From the NCBI GenBank assembly GCA_028869975.1, contig JAGWQR010000258.1, positions 1 through 34,865 of the forward strand: a DNA stretch of 34,865 bases, written 5' to 3'. The position numbers and the translations under genes are program-made. The DNA comes from Alphaproteobacteria bacterium (GTDB taxonomy: Bacteria; Pseudomonadota; Alphaproteobacteria; Sphingomonadales; Sphingomonadaceae). Of this stretch, positions 16,618 through 25,574 are shown one piece after another (the stretch's first letter is position 1; each line of letters starts with the position of its first letter). The notes beneath the pieces are model-generated. The model was given only the letters and a program-made list of their open reading frames with translations. It searched no databases and had not been told where the DNA came from.

Positions 16618-18009
16618 TTAGTGTCTGCCCTTCTTCTTTTTGGCGAGTTCAGCCTTGGCGCTGAGCAATATATCCTGTGCGCGCAGCGAATCGGGGCTGC
16701 CGGTGGGCAAGCCGCGATAGGCGACATTGGCCTGCTGCTCGGCCATGCGGAAATCATGCTCAAGATCGGCGCTTTCCGCCGAACAGAGCGCGGCATGCGG
16801 CACATCGCCCATCCGGTCATAAATTTCGCCCATGCCATACCAGGCGAGCGGATTGTCACGATCCTTGTCCACCGCCGCATGGAGGATACGCAGCGCCTCG
16901 GGGTAATTGGTGCGATCTCCGGTTTCAATGAGCGCCTGGCCGAAGGTAGCGGCGATGAGCGGCTGATTCTCGGTGAGCGTGGTGGCTTCGCGCAAAGGCG
17001 CGACCGCATCTTTGGCATGGCCCGATTCGAGCAGAATCTGACCTTTCAGCTCCAGAAAATAGGGATCATGCGGGGCAGTGGCGAGCAGCGCATTCACCTC
17101 TTCCATCGCCTTGTCGGGGTAAGCGGCGCGGTGCCAGGCATAGGCGCGGGCATAATGCGCGGGCTGGCCCTGCATCGTTTCGGGGTATTCGAGCATGACC
17201 TGCGCGGGCGGATCAACATAACCGGAAAGCTTCGCCTTCACCCTTTGAAAGCGGGCCTCAAGTGCGGGATCGGTTTTGGCATTCCATGCGGAGGAGCGCG
17301 GGTAGCTATCCTCCAGAAAGCGGATGCGATCCGGCGTGAGTGGATGATTCTGCGCAAACGAGGCCGCCTCGCTGTGCGAATAGCTGTGTCGGTGCTCAAG
17401 CGAATCGAGCTTCTTGAAGAATTCAAGGCTGCCGCGCCCGCTGATATGGGCCTTGTCGAGAAATTTCACGCCGGCGGCATCGGCCGTCGCTTCCTGCTCG
17501 CGGCTATATGCAAGCAGCTTGCCCTCTGCCGCGCGCTGGCTGGCGCCCAATATGCCGGCCGCGGCCTCGCCGCTATCACTCCCGCCCGCCGCCGCCGCCG
17601 CCACGCCGAGCAACAGCCCGAGCAGCATCACCGCATACGCATTTTTGGCGCCTTCCTCAAAGCGGATGACATGCCCGCCCGCCATATGGCCCAGTTCATG
17701 TGCGATGACACCCTGCACCTGGTTGATATTATCTGCGGCGGTAATCAGCCCGGAATTGATGAACACGGTCTGCCCGCCTGCCACAAAGGCGTTGATCTCG
17801 GGATCGTGCACAATCGCGATATCGACATTGCGTGGATCCAGTCCGGCGGCAATGACCAGCGGGCGCACCGCATCGCGCAGCACAGCCTCGGTTTCGGCGT
17901 CACGCAGAATTTCCTGCGCCATCACTGGGCGCGCGGTCATGCACGAAAGCGCAAGCATGGCGAGCAACCAGCCAGAAAGGCGTAACAGGTGCGGCATTCT
18001 GAACGGCAT
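16618..18009 (-). CDS. M48-family metalloprotease with TPR repeats (BepA/YfgC-like)
   Basis: Periplasmic zinc protease with chaperone activity; in E. coli BepA degrades stalled LptD and other outer-membrane proteins. The protein begins with a signal peptide (MPFRMPHLLRLSGWLLAMLA, cleavage near VMA-Q). The zinc site HELGH is at 104-108, and the third ligand lies in SREQEATADAAG about 65 residues later. The C-terminal half (about 290-460) is helical and TPR-like. ATG 18009 follows AGGGCGGA and gives 463 residues; in-frame upstream starts at 18054 and 18090 give a longer N-terminus, and the next one at 17997 is also possible. Coupling to a disulfide oxidoreductase makes sense, since LptD-type substrates carry disulfides. 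Confidence 0.92.
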   Translation of the reverse strand: MPFRMPHLLRLSGWLLAMLALSCMTARPVMAQEILRDAETEAVLRDAVRPLVIAAGLDPRNVDIAIVHDPEINAFVAGGQTVFINSGLITAADNINQVQGVIAHELGHMAGGHVIRFEEGAKNAYAVMLLGLLLGVAAAAAGGSDSGEAAAGILGASQRAAEGKLLAYSREQEATADAAGVKFLDKAHISGRGSLEFFKKLDSLEHRHSYSHSEAASFAQNHPLTPDRIRFLEDSYPRSSAWNAKTDPALEARFQRVKAKLSGYVDPPAQVMLEYPETMQGQPAHYARAYAWHRAAYPDKAMEEVNALLATAPHDPYFLELKGQILLESGHAKDAVAPLREATTLTENQPLIAATFGQALIETGDRTNYPEALRILHAAVDKDRDNPLAWYGMGEIYDRMGDVPHAALCSAESADLEHDFRMAEQQANVAYRGLPTGSPDSLRAQDILLSAKAELAKKKKGRH

Positions 18010-18108
18010 GATCCGCCCTAGTGCACGCGGCGTGATGAACCGCCGCTTAAGCATCTGCTGCGTCCCGATCTGGCCTGTGCTGGGCCACACACGCCATATG
18101 CGCCTCGG

Positions 18109-20577
18109 TTATTCGCCGAAGGTGCGCTGCCACCAGCCGCGCCGGGGGGCTGCTTCGGAGGCATCAGCCTGCGCCACCGGTGCGTCTGCAACCGCGCTCA
18201 AAGCGCGTGTATCCAGTGCGGCGGCATCGGCGATTTCGGGTGCAGCTTCGGCTTCGGCCTTTTTGGTGCGCGGTTTGCGCTTGGGCTTGACGGCGGGTGC
18301 CTCCGCGACCGGGGCGGTATCTGCTTCGGCGTTGATCTCGGCGGCCGCAGCGGCTGCCGGTGCCTTGCGACGCGGCGCGCGCCTGGGCTTGGGCGCAGGA
18401 ACGGGATCATCTTCGATGAAGACATCTGGTTCAATTATTTGCACGTCGGTGTGCGGCGATTCAGACTCGACGATGGGCATGGTATCGGCATCGTCCCCGG
18501 CACGTTCAGCAGCTTCGCGCATCCGCTTGCCACCACGCCGGTTTCTGCGCGAGCGTCTCCTCGGCGTAGATTCTCCATCGGTATCATTCTGTCCCATGCC
18601 TGTGGGCTGCTCGTCCGCCTCGAAATCCTCTGTCGCATCTGTATCCGCATTGGCATCGGTGCTGCTGTTGACCCGCTCATCACGATCAGAACGTCCGCGC
18701 CGCCCGCGTTTGCGCCGCGAGCGCCGCTTACGCTCCTCGTGGGGTTGTTCTTCGTCCTCGACTACCTCGTCATAAACAGGCGCGAAATCGTCCTCATCCT
18801 CCTCATCGGTGAGGATAGGATCGAAGCTGGGCGTGAATGCGGGCGGCGGGCCGCTGGCACCCACAGTCATCCGTGCGCCTTCGATTTCTCCATCGGCCAG
18901 CACCTCGACACGCACGCCATAGCGGATTTCGAGTTCGATCAGTTCACGCCGCTTGTTGTTGAGCAGGTAGCAGGCGGCTTCCTGGCTCGCCTTCAATGTG
19001 ATGAGGCTGCCCTTGCCGCGTGCGGCTTCCTCCTCGATCATCCGCAGTGCGGAAAGACCGGCGGAAGAGGCGGTGCGCACCAGCCCGGTGCCCTCGCAAT
19101 GCGGGCAGGTTTTGGTTGAGGCTTCGAGCACACCGGTGCGCAGCCGCTGACGGCTCATTTCCAGCAGGCCGAAGCTTGATATGCGCCCGACCTGGATGCG
19201 CGCGCGATCATTGGCGAGCGCGGCTTTGATGGTGCGCTCGACCTTTCGGATGTTGGCACCATGCTCCATGTCGATAAAGTCGATGACGACCAGCCCGGCC
19301 ATGTCACGCAGACGCAACTGGCGGGCGATTTCCTGCGCCGCCTCGATATTGGTGTTGGTGGCGGTCGCTTCCACGCCATGCTCGCGCGTGGCACGGCCCG
19401 AGTTGATGTCGATCGAGACCAGCGCTTCGGTCGGGTTGATGACGAGATAGCCGCCAGACTTCAGTGGCACGACCGGCTGATACATGGCGGCAAGCTGATC
19501 TTCCACGCCATAGCGCTGGAACAGCGGCACCGCGTCGCCATAGGCTTTCACCTTCTTGACATGGCTGGGCATGAGCAGCTTCATGAACTCGCGCGCGGCC
19601 CGGAAACCGGCCTCGCCCTCAATGCTGATCTCGTCAATATCCTTGTTGTAGATGTCGCGGATGGCGCGGCGGATCAGATCGGAATCGGTGTAGATGCGCG
19701 CGGGCGCCGAGGAGGCCAGCGTCTTTTCGCGGATTTCGTCCCACAAGCGGGCGAGATAATCAAAGTCGCGCCGGATTTCGATCTTGGTGCGCTGCAAACC
19801 GGCGGTGCGCACGATGAGACCCATCGTGCCCGGCAGGCTCAAATCCTCGATAATGGAGCGCAGCCGCTTGCGATCGGTCACGTTCGAGATTTTGCGGCTG
19901 ATCCCGCCGCCATTGGTGGAATTGGGCATCAACACGCAATAGCGCCCGGCGAGCGAAAGATAGGTGGTGAGCGCCGCGCCCTTCGAGCCGCGCTCTTCCT
20001 TGACCACCTGCACCAGCAGCACCTGCCGCCGGTGGATGACATCCTGAATTTTGTAGCGGCGGCGGACATTGAAGCGGCGTGCACGCGAGGCGGCGGCATC
20101 GGCACGATCACCATTGCCGTGTGAATCACCGGCATCTCCGCCTATGACTTCAGCCGACTCTGGGCGCTCCTCGCCCTCTTCGAGTGCGTCTTGATAATCG
20201 GCGGGCGGGCCCGAATCAGCTGCGTTGCCGGTTTCGTCTTCATCCAGCGCCGCATCAGCAGCTTCTTGCAGCCGCGCTTCTTCGGCGGCCTGTTCCGCTT
20301 CTTCGCGCAACAAGGCTTCGCGATCTTCTTTGGGGATCTGGTAATAATCGGGGTGAATTTCGCTAAAGGGCAGGAAGCCGTGCCGGTCTTCGCCATAATC
20401 GACAAAGGCGGCCTGGAGCGAAGGCTCTACGCGGGTGACCTTGGCGAGATAGATATTGCCTTTGAGCTGGCGGTGTTCAACCGATTCGAAATCAAATTCC
20501 TCGATCCGGGTTCCCTTGATAACGGCCACGCGGGTTTCCTCCGGGTGGCGCGCATCGATAAGCATACGCATGGCCAT
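18109..20577 (-). CDS. rne: Ribonuclease E
   Basis: Endonuclease for mRNA decay and rRNA/tRNA processing, and scaffold of the degradosome. The 822 residues begin MAMRMLIDARHPEETRV, followed by an S1 domain split by a long acidic insertion (about 85-155), usual in alphaproteobacterial RNase E. The catalytic core has SIDINSGRAT and VVIDFIDMEHGANIRKVE, which carry the metal-binding aspartates, and the Zn-link TCPHCEGTG. The last 250 residues are disordered, with Arg-rich clusters for RNA binding, acidic stretches, Ala/Lys-rich repeats and a C-terminal GWWQRTFGE. I chose ATG 20577, eight bases after GGAG; the frame runs on to 20715 but with no conserved sequence. It has a long upstream gap, consistent with a leader for autoregulation. 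Confidence 0.96.
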   Translation of the reverse strand: MAMRMLIDARHPEETRVAVIKGTRIEEFDFESVEHRQLKGNIYLAKVTRVEPSLQAAFVDYGEDRHGFLPFSEIHPDYYQIPKEDREALLREEAEQAAEEARLQEAADAALDEDETGNAADSGPPADYQDALEEGEERPESAEVIGGDAGDSHGNGDRADAAASRARRFNVRRRYKIQDVIHRRQVLLVQVVKEERGSKGAALTTYLSLAGRYCVLMPNSTNGGGISRKISNVTDRKRLRSIIEDLSLPGTMGLIVRTAGLQRTKIEIRRDFDYLARLWDEIREKTLASSAPARIYTDSDLIRRAIRDIYNKDIDEISIEGEAGFRAAREFMKLLMPSHVKKVKAYGDAVPLFQRYGVEDQLAAMYQPVVPLKSGGYLVINPTEALVSIDINSGRATREHGVEATATNTNIEAAQEIARQLRLRDMAGLVVIDFIDMEHGANIRKVERTIKAALANDRARIQVGRISSFGLLEMSRQRLRTGVLEASTKTCPHCEGTGLVRTASSAGLSALRMIEEEAARGKGSLITLKASQEAACYLLNNKRRELIELEIRYGVRVEVLADGEIEGARMTVGASGPPPAFTPSFDPILTDEEDEDDFAPVYDEVVEDEEQPHEERKRRSRRKRGRRGRSDRDERVNSSTDANADTDATEDFEADEQPTGMGQNDTDGESTPRRRSRRNRRGGKRMREAAERAGDDADTMPIVESESPHTDVQIIEPDVFIEDDPVPAPKPRRAPRRKAPAAAAAAEINAEADTAPVAEAPAVKPKRKPRTKKAEAEAAPEIADAAALDTRALSAVADAPVAQADASEAAPRRGWWQRTFGE

Positions 20578-21032
20578 GTAATAATCTCCGTGCGCGAACG
20601 CGCCGCATCTGGGGCGCTCGCGGCTTGAAAAATGTGCAGGCGCCTGGCGGGTGACATCCCGGATTGAAGCGCACTGCGACTGGGTTGTGATAAAGTGAAG
20701 CTGCCAAGCGCTCATGCCCGATCATTATCGTCGGGCTGCATTCCCGAGTCACCGCCCGTTCTGGGGAACAAGTGCGGGAGGGGGAATTATGAACCATATA
20801 TCTCAGCATCAACCTGAACTATTGCCCCGTTATCCGGGGTTTATCAAACAGGGAATTGCACCCTGCACACGGCTCTAGCACCGCTTGACGAAGGGAGCAA
20901 GCATTAGCCTGAGCACACTCTGTGCTTGGATTATGGTTAAATTTCCATTCACCGCATTGCTACACCTTGTTTTCGTTCGCCGCGAGTTAGGCCGGGTTCA
21001 TCGAAGCTGAACAACGCGGAAACCAATTTACC
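20578..21032. other. 455-base divergent control region between rne and amiC
   Basis: No gene is supported here. It holds three small dyads: CCCCG/CGGGG with a five-base loop (20825-20839), AGCACA-CTC-TGTGCT (20912-20926) and CAGGG/CCCTG flanking AATTGCA (about 20850-20866). RNase E genes in other bacteria carry long leaders that the enzyme itself cleaves; whether this one does is inference. The amiC side shows TTGACG (20885-20890) but no good -10. Confidence 0.4.
20784..20812 (-). promoter_or_regulatory. Candidate promoter for the rne leader
   Basis: On the reverse strand TTGATG (20812-20807) and TAATTC (20789-20784) are spaced by 17 bases. Transcription from here would give a leader of about 200 bases ahead of the rne start. 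Sequence match only. Confidence 0.3.
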
Positions 21033-22274
21033 ATGACCAGAGACTGGATTCGTAGCACAAGATGCTCCAAAACCCCGGCCATGGTGTTTGGAAGTCTTAT
21101 CGCCATGGCGTTCAGCGCCGGTGCCGCGCAGGCCGGGGGCGTTGAGCATATTGTGGTGAACGGAAATCAGGTGATTGTCGATGTGGCGCAGGTGCGCAGT
21201 GTTTCAACGCGCATTCTGGCCAACCCGCCACGGATCGCCCTGGATTTCAGCGGCTCCAGTTATGGCCGCGCGGCGGTGGGCGATGGCCCGGTTTCGGCAG
21301 TGCGGGTTGGCCAGTATGGGGCGAATGTCACGCGCGTCGTGCTAGATCTTGATAGCCCGATGCTGGAGACTGCTGAACATTTCTCGCCCGATGGCAAGCA
21401 GTTCAGCCTGACGCTGCAACCGACCGATACGGACAACTACGCCCTGTTTGCGAACGGGGCCGCAAAGAAAATTCTGGCACCCGGTGCTGCATGGTTTCCG
21501 CCGCCGCGCGCCGGAAGCTCGATCGCCAAGCTGACACCCGCCGGTGCGCCGCTGCCCCGCCCGCACATCTATGGCCCGGCCGGGCGCCCGCTCGTGGTGA
21601 TTGATCCCGGCCATGGCGGGCAGGATCCGGGCGCGATCAACCCCGTTACAGGCCAGCGCGAGAAGGATGTCACGCTGGCGACGGCGAAGAAAATCCGCGA
21701 TGTGCTGCTGGCTTCGGGGCGGGTGCGCGTGGCGCTGACCCGCGAGGACGACCACTTCATCATCCTGCGCGAGCGCTCGGCGATTGCGCGCAACCTTGGC
21801 GCGAACCTGTTCATCTCGATCCATGCCGACAGCGAACCGGGCAGCGATGCGCATGGCGCAACCGTTTATACCCTCTCCGAAACGGCTTCTGACAAAGAGG
21901 CGCAGGCACTCGCCGCGCGCGAGAACAAGGCGGACATCGTCCATGGTGTCAATCTCAATGGCGAGAGTGCCGACGTGACCTCGATCCTGCTTGATCTGGC
22001 GCAGCGCGAAACGATGAACCAGTCATCTCAATTCGCGTCGCTCCTGAAGCGCGAGAGTACCGGCGAGATTCCGTTTAGGGGCGATTATCACCGCACAGCC
22101 GGCTTTGCCGTGCTCAAGCAGCCCGATATGCCGGCCTGTCTGCTCGAAATCGGTTATATTTCCAACGCGAACGATGTGAAGCGCATTGCTTCGGCTGAAG
22201 GCGAAACCCGGATTGCGCAGGGGGTATTGAAGGCGGTCGAAATCCAGTTCGCACGCCAGATGGCCGCCAACTGA
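21033..22274 (+). CDS. amiC: N-acetylmuramoyl-L-alanine amidase, AmiC type, with AMIN domain
   Basis: Periplasmic zinc amidase that removes stem peptides from septal peptidoglycan for daughter-cell separation. The 413-residue protein has a signal peptide (cleavage near AQA-G, residue 35), an AMIN domain (about 37-130) that targets peptidoglycan or the septum, a linker, and an Amidase_3 domain from about residue 188. Zinc and catalytic residues appear in VIDPGHGGQDPG, REKDVTL, SIHADS and LLEIGYISN. The region NQSSQFASLLKRE is the usual regulatory helix region. Start ATG 21033 has only a weak ribosome site; an in-frame ATG at 21081 would shorten the signal peptide. It is divergent from rne. A penicillin-binding protein gene often follows this amidase in related genomes but not here. 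Confidence 0.95.
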   Translation: MTRDWIRSTRCSKTPAMVFGSLIAMAFSAGAAQAGGVEHIVVNGNQVIVDVAQVRSVSTRILANPPRIALDFSGSSYGRAAVGDGPVSAVRVGQYGANVTRVVLDLDSPMLETAEHFSPDGKQFSLTLQPTDTDNYALFANGAAKKILAPGAAWFPPPRAGSSIAKLTPAGAPLPRPHIYGPAGRPLVVIDPGHGGQDPGAINPVTGQREKDVTLATAKKIRDVLLASGRVRVALTREDDHFIILRERSAIARNLGANLFISIHADSEPGSDAHGATVYTLSETASDKEAQALAARENKADIVHGVNLNGESADVTSILLDLAQRETMNQSSQFASLLKRESTGEIPFRGDYHRTAGFAVLKQPDMPACLLEIGYISNANDVKRIASAEGETRIAQGVLKAVEIQFARQMAAN

Positions 22275-22302
22275 GGCCATGATGACATCCGGGAGTGCAG
22301 CC

Positions 22303-22476
22303 ATGAAATTTGTCCATCTTCATTCGCGCGGCGGGGATTATATGGTCGCGGTGCAGAATGTCGCCTATCTGCGCAAGGACGAGAACGGCCAGACCAAGGT
22401 GGGCATGGTGGGCGGCGACTCGCTGCTCGTGGTGGGCAGTATCGATGAAATTGCCGCAAAAATTTCTGTGGAGTGA
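22303..22476 (+). CDS. Small FlbD/SwrD-like protein, 57 residues
   Basis: Begins at ATG 22303, seven bases after GGGAG, 28 bases after the amidase stop, so probably in its operon. The sequence MKFVHLHSRGGDYMVAVQNV and the end GGDSLLVVGSIDEIAAKI resemble in layout the FlbD/YlzI (SwrD) family: an I/F-x-L-x-x-L start, a central asparagine/valine strand, then N/G-G-K/D-x-x-x-V-x-x-S-x-D-E-V/I. That family is linked to flagellar motility in other bacteria; no flagellar gene is near here, so function is open. An in-frame ATG at 22279 is less likely. The assignment is by eye only. Confidence 0.7.
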   Translation: MKFVHLHSRGGDYMVAVQNVAYLRKDENGQTKVGMVGGDSLLVVGSIDEIAAKISVE

Positions 22477-22482
22477 GGAACG

Positions 22483-22501
22483 AACCCCGTCTGGCGGGGT
22501 T
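22483..22501 (+). other. Perfect 7-bp stem-loop after the FlbD-like gene
   Basis: AACCCCG and CGGGGTT enclose the loop TCTGG. No T-run follows, so it is not a classical terminator by itself; it may stabilise the 3' end of the amiC-flbD-like transcript. Confidence 0.55.
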
Positions 22502-22531
22502 GCGCCGCACCAAAAGCAGCAGTAGAAGATG

Positions 22532-22566
22532 AAAAGGCGGTCTAAAGGGGCCGCTTTTTTGTTTTT
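22532..22566 (+). terminator. Rho-independent terminator ahead of argD
   Basis: AAAAGGCGG pairs with CCGCTTTT (one bulged G) around a ten-base loop, and the stem runs directly into T-rich sequence (22555-22566, one G inside). It ends 20 bases before the argD start, so argD must either be transcribed from a promoter within this short gap or by read-through. Confidence 0.65.
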
Positions 22567-22586
22567 AACGCTTGAAGGAGACCGCC

Positions 22587-23774
22587 ATGACCATAACCCC
22601 GTTGATGCCCGTTTATCCCCGGTGCGGGTTTCGTCCGGTGCGTGGCGAAGGCGTTTATCTTATCAGCGAGGACGGGCGGCGCGCGCTCGATTTTGCCGCC
22701 GGAATTGCGGTGAATGCGCTGGGCCATGGGCATCCCGCTCTGGTCAAGGCGATTGCCGAGCAGGCGGCAACGCTGATGCACGTCTCCAACCTCTATGGCA
22801 GCCCGCAGGGTGAGGCGTTTGCGCAGCGGCTGATCGATAATAGCTTCGCCGACACCATGTTCTTCACCAATTCGGGCACCGAGGCGATCGAATGCGCGAT
22901 CAAGGCGGCGCGGCGCTACCATTATGTGAATGGCGCGCCGGAGCGGCACACCCTCATCTGCTTTGGCAACGCCTTTCATGGCCGCACGATCGGGGCCATT
23001 TCCGCCACCAACCAGCCCAAGATGCGCGAGGGGTTTGAGCCGCTCGCCCCCGGTTTCGTCTATGCGCCGTTCAATGATCTGGCGGCGGCGGATGCGCTGA
23101 TTGATGTCAATACCGCCGGCTTCCTGCTGGAGCCAATTCAGGGCGAGGGCGGGATCATGCCCGCAACCGATGCCTTCCTTAAGGGCCTGCGCGCACTCGC
23201 CGACAAGCATGGGCTGCTGCTCGTGCTGGATGAGGTGCAGGCGGGCTATGGCCGCACCGGCAAATTCTTCGCGCATGAGCATTATGGCATTACGCCCGAT
23301 ATTATGGCGGTGGCGAAGGGGATTGGCGGCGGCTTCCCGCTCGGCGCCTGTCTTGCCACCGAGAAGGCGGCGGCGGGCATGGTGATCGGCACGCATGGCA
23401 GCACCTATGGCGGTGGCCCGCTCGCTATGGCGGCGGGGCAGGCGGTGCTCGATGTTATTCTGGCAGACGGCTTTCTGGAGCAGGTGACCGCGATGGGCGC
23501 GCGGCTTGAAGCGGCGATCAACCAGCTTATCCCCAACCATGACCATCTGTTCGATCATGTGCGCGGCAAGGGGCTGATGCTTGGGATCAAGCTGAAATCA
23601 GACAGCCGCGCCTTTGTGGCCCATGCCCGCGACCATCATAATCTGCTGACCGTGGCGGCAGCGGATAATGTGGTGCGTGTACTCCCGCCTTTGATTATCG
23701 AGGAGGCGCATATTGCCGAGTTTATCGAGAAACTCTCGGCGGCGGCGGCGGACTATCAGGCCCCTGCCTCATGA
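22587..23774 (+). CDS. argD: Acetylornithine/succinyldiaminopimelate aminotransferase
   Basis: PLP enzyme of arginine synthesis (N-acetylglutamate semialdehyde to N-acetylornithine), often also acting in lysine synthesis. The 395 residues match the family. Visible motifs are NSGTEAIECAIKAAR, FHGRTIGA, LLVLDEVQAGYGRTG with the cofactor-contacting aspartate, and AVAKGIGGGFPLGA with the Schiff-base lysine. The start ATG 22587 follows AAGGAG; the TTG at 22572 is not needed. The stop overlaps argF by four bases (ATGA). Confidence 0.97.
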   Translation: MTITPLMPVYPRCGFRPVRGEGVYLISEDGRRALDFAAGIAVNALGHGHPALVKAIAEQAATLMHVSNLYGSPQGEAFAQRLIDNSFADTMFFTNSGTEAIECAIKAARRYHYVNGAPERHTLICFGNAFHGRTIGAISATNQPKMREGFEPLAPGFVYAPFNDLAAADALIDVNTAGFLLEPIQGEGGIMPATDAFLKGLRALADKHGLLLVLDEVQAGYGRTGKFFAHEHYGITPDIMAVAKGIGGGFPLGACLATEKAAAGMVIGTHGSTYGGGPLAMAAGQAVLDVILADGFLEQVTAMGARLEAAINQLIPNHDHLFDHVRGKGLMLGIKLKSDSRAFVAHARDHHNLLTVAAADNVVRVLPPLIIEEAHIAEFIEKLSAAAADYQAPAS

Positions 23775-24697
23775 CCCGGCATTTCCTTGATCTGAGCGAC
23801 GCGGGGGGAGAGGCGGTGGCCACCATGCTCAAGGCGGCGCTGGCGCGCAAAGGCGCGCGCGCTGGCTTAACCAAAGGCGCACCCGATGCCGATGCGCCGC
23901 TCGCCGGGCACACCTTGGCGTGCATCTTCGAGAAGAACTCGACCCGCACCCGCGTGTCGTTCGATATGGCGATCCGGCAGCTCGGCGGCTCCAGCATCGT
24001 GATGGATGCCGGCTCGATGCAACTCGGGCGCGGCGAGACGATTGCCGATACGGCGCGCGTGCTCTCGCGCTATGTCGATGCGATCATGATCCGCACCGAT
24101 GACCATGCCAAACTGGAAGAACTGGCCGCCCATGCCAGCGTGCCGGTCATCAATGGCCTGTCCGACCGCTCGCACCCCTGCCAGATTATGGCCGATCTGC
24201 TCACGGTCATCGAGCGCGGGCTGACGCTCGCGGGCAGTGAGTGGGCGTGGCTGGGCGATGGCAATAACGTGCTCAACTCGATTATCGAGGCGGCGGGGCT
24301 GTTCAAATTCCGCGTTAATATCGGCTGCCCGGAAGGCTATGAACCGGAACAGCGCTATGTTGTTGCCGCGCGCGATGCGGGCGCGACCATCAGCATCATG
24401 CGCGATCCGGAGCTGGCGGTGGCGGGTGCGGATGTGGTGGTGACGGATACCTGGGTCTCGATGGGGCAACATCATGCGCAAGAGAAACTCACCGCAATGA
24501 TGCCCTTTCAGGTCAACGCCCGGCTGATGGCCTATGCCAAGCCAAGCGCGCAATTCCTCCATTGTCTGCCCGCCCACCGCGATGAGGAAGCAACGGCAGA
24601 CGTGCTCGACGGCCCGCAATCGCGCATCTGGGATGAAGCGGAGAACCGCCTGCACGCGCAGAAGGCGGTGCTGCTCTGGTGCCTGGGCAGGTTGTGA
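23771..24697 (+). CDS. argF: Ornithine carbamoyltransferase
   Basis: Makes citrulline from ornithine and carbamoyl phosphate. It has 308 residues with the carbamoyl-phosphate motif STRTR at 57-61, the GLSDRSHPCQ segment (HPxQ), DTWVSMGQ and the ornithine loop HCLPAHR near 264-270. The HPCQ and HCLP motifs separate it from aspartate carbamoyltransferase. It overlaps argD and hslO by four bases at each end, so the three genes are translationally coupled. Confidence 0.97.
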   Translation: MTRHFLDLSDAGGEAVATMLKAALARKGARAGLTKGAPDADAPLAGHTLACIFEKNSTRTRVSFDMAIRQLGGSSIVMDAGSMQLGRGETIADTARVLSRYVDAIMIRTDDHAKLEELAAHASVPVINGLSDRSHPCQIMADLLTVIERGLTLAGSEWAWLGDGNNVLNSIIEAAGLFKFRVNIGCPEGYEPEQRYVVAARDAGATISIMRDPELAVAGADVVVTDTWVSMGQHHAQEKLTAMMPFQVNARLMAYAKPSAQFLHCLPAHRDEEATADVLDGPQSRIWDEAENRLHAQKAVLLWCLGRL

Positions 24698-25563
24698 GCG
24701 CCGACACCGCCCTTGGCTTCACCGTGCCGGGGCTGCATGTGCGCGGGCGGCTGGTGCGGCTGGGCGGCGTGATCGAGCAGATTCTCTCGGCGCATGGCTA
24801 TCCACCGGTGATCGAGCGGCTGCTGAGCGAGGCGCTGGTCGTTTGTGCGCTGCTCGGGACCCTGCTCAAACATGATGACGGCCAGCTCACCATGCAGGCG
24901 CAGGCGGAGGATAGCGCGGTGTCGCTGCTGGTGTGTGATTACAAGGCAGGATCGTTGCGCGGCTATATCCTGCATGATGCTGAGCGGGTGATGGCGCTGC
25001 CCTTTGAGCCGACTTTGCCTGATCTGTTCGGCACCGGCTATCTGGCGATCACTTTCGATCAGGCGGTTTCGGAGGAACGCTATCAGGGGATTGTGCCGCT
25101 GGAGGGCACATCGCTCGCCGCCGCGATCGAGCATTATTTTGCGCAGTCCGAGCAAGTCCCGTCGCTTGTGCGGGTGTCGGTGGAGGGGGATGTTGCGGGT
25201 GGCATGCTGTTGCAGCACCTGCCCGAGGGTGAGGAAGGGCGCGACCGGCTGCACACAAGGCTAGATCATCCCGAATGGGAGGAGGCCGCAATCCTCGGGG
25301 CCACGATCAAACCGGAAGAGTTGTGCGACCCGGCGCTCCCTCTGGAGACGATCATCTGGCGGCTGTTCAGCCAGGCGAGCGAAATCCGCACGCATGACGC
25401 GGTGCCGCTCTCGCGCGGCTGCCGGTGCGATGTGGCGCATATCCGCGCGGTGCTCGAACAATTTTCGGCCGAAGAACGCGCCACGATGGCCGATGCGGCG
25501 GGTGTCATCTCGGTCGATTGCGCGTTTTGCGCCAAGGCCTTCCCGATCAACCTGGGTGAATAG
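24694..25563 (+). CDS. hslO: Redox-regulated chaperone Hsp33
   Basis: Holdase activated by oxidation: a zinc-bound four-cysteine centre at the C-terminus forms disulfides under oxidative stress and unmasks the binding surface. The 289-residue protein starts at GTG 24694, overlapping the argF stop (GTGA); a GTG at 24679 is an alternative. The N-terminal Hsp33 domain is recognisable by GLHVRGRLVRLG and the VCALLGTLLKHDDGQLT region. The zinc centre is intact: CRC in SRGCRCDVAHI and, about 30 residues later, CAFC. Linkage of hslO to argDF is common in alphaproteobacteria but has no obvious biochemical reason. Confidence 0.95.
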   Translation: MSADTALGFTVPGLHVRGRLVRLGGVIEQILSAHGYPPVIERLLSEALVVCALLGTLLKHDDGQLTMQAQAEDSAVSLLVCDYKAGSLRGYILHDAERVMALPFEPTLPDLFGTGYLAITFDQAVSEERYQGIVPLEGTSLAAAIEHYFAQSEQVPSLVRVSVEGDVAGGMLLQHLPEGEEGRDRLHTRLDHPEWEEAAILGATIKPEELCDPALPLETIIWRLFSQASEIRTHDAVPLSRGCRCDVAHIRAVLEQFSAEERATMADAAGVISVDCAFCAKAFPINLGE

Positions 25564-25574
25564 CGGGGAGGGAA

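Noticed and set aside
16619..17018. N-terminal extension of the DsbA-like frame beyond residue 1 of the signal peptide
   Set aside because: It lies wholly inside the M48 protease gene and is an out-of-frame reading of it; ATG 16616 gives a clean signal peptide.
18339..18366. Repeat-like GC and Ala-codon tracts in the rne tail
   Set aside because: These encode the low-complexity Ala-rich segment of RNase E and are not DNA repeats of independent interest.
17414..18775. 453-residue forward frame opposite the M48 protease and rne
   Set aside because: Composition is Ser/Ala/Arg-rich shadow of the disordered RNase E tail; no ribosome site or motif.
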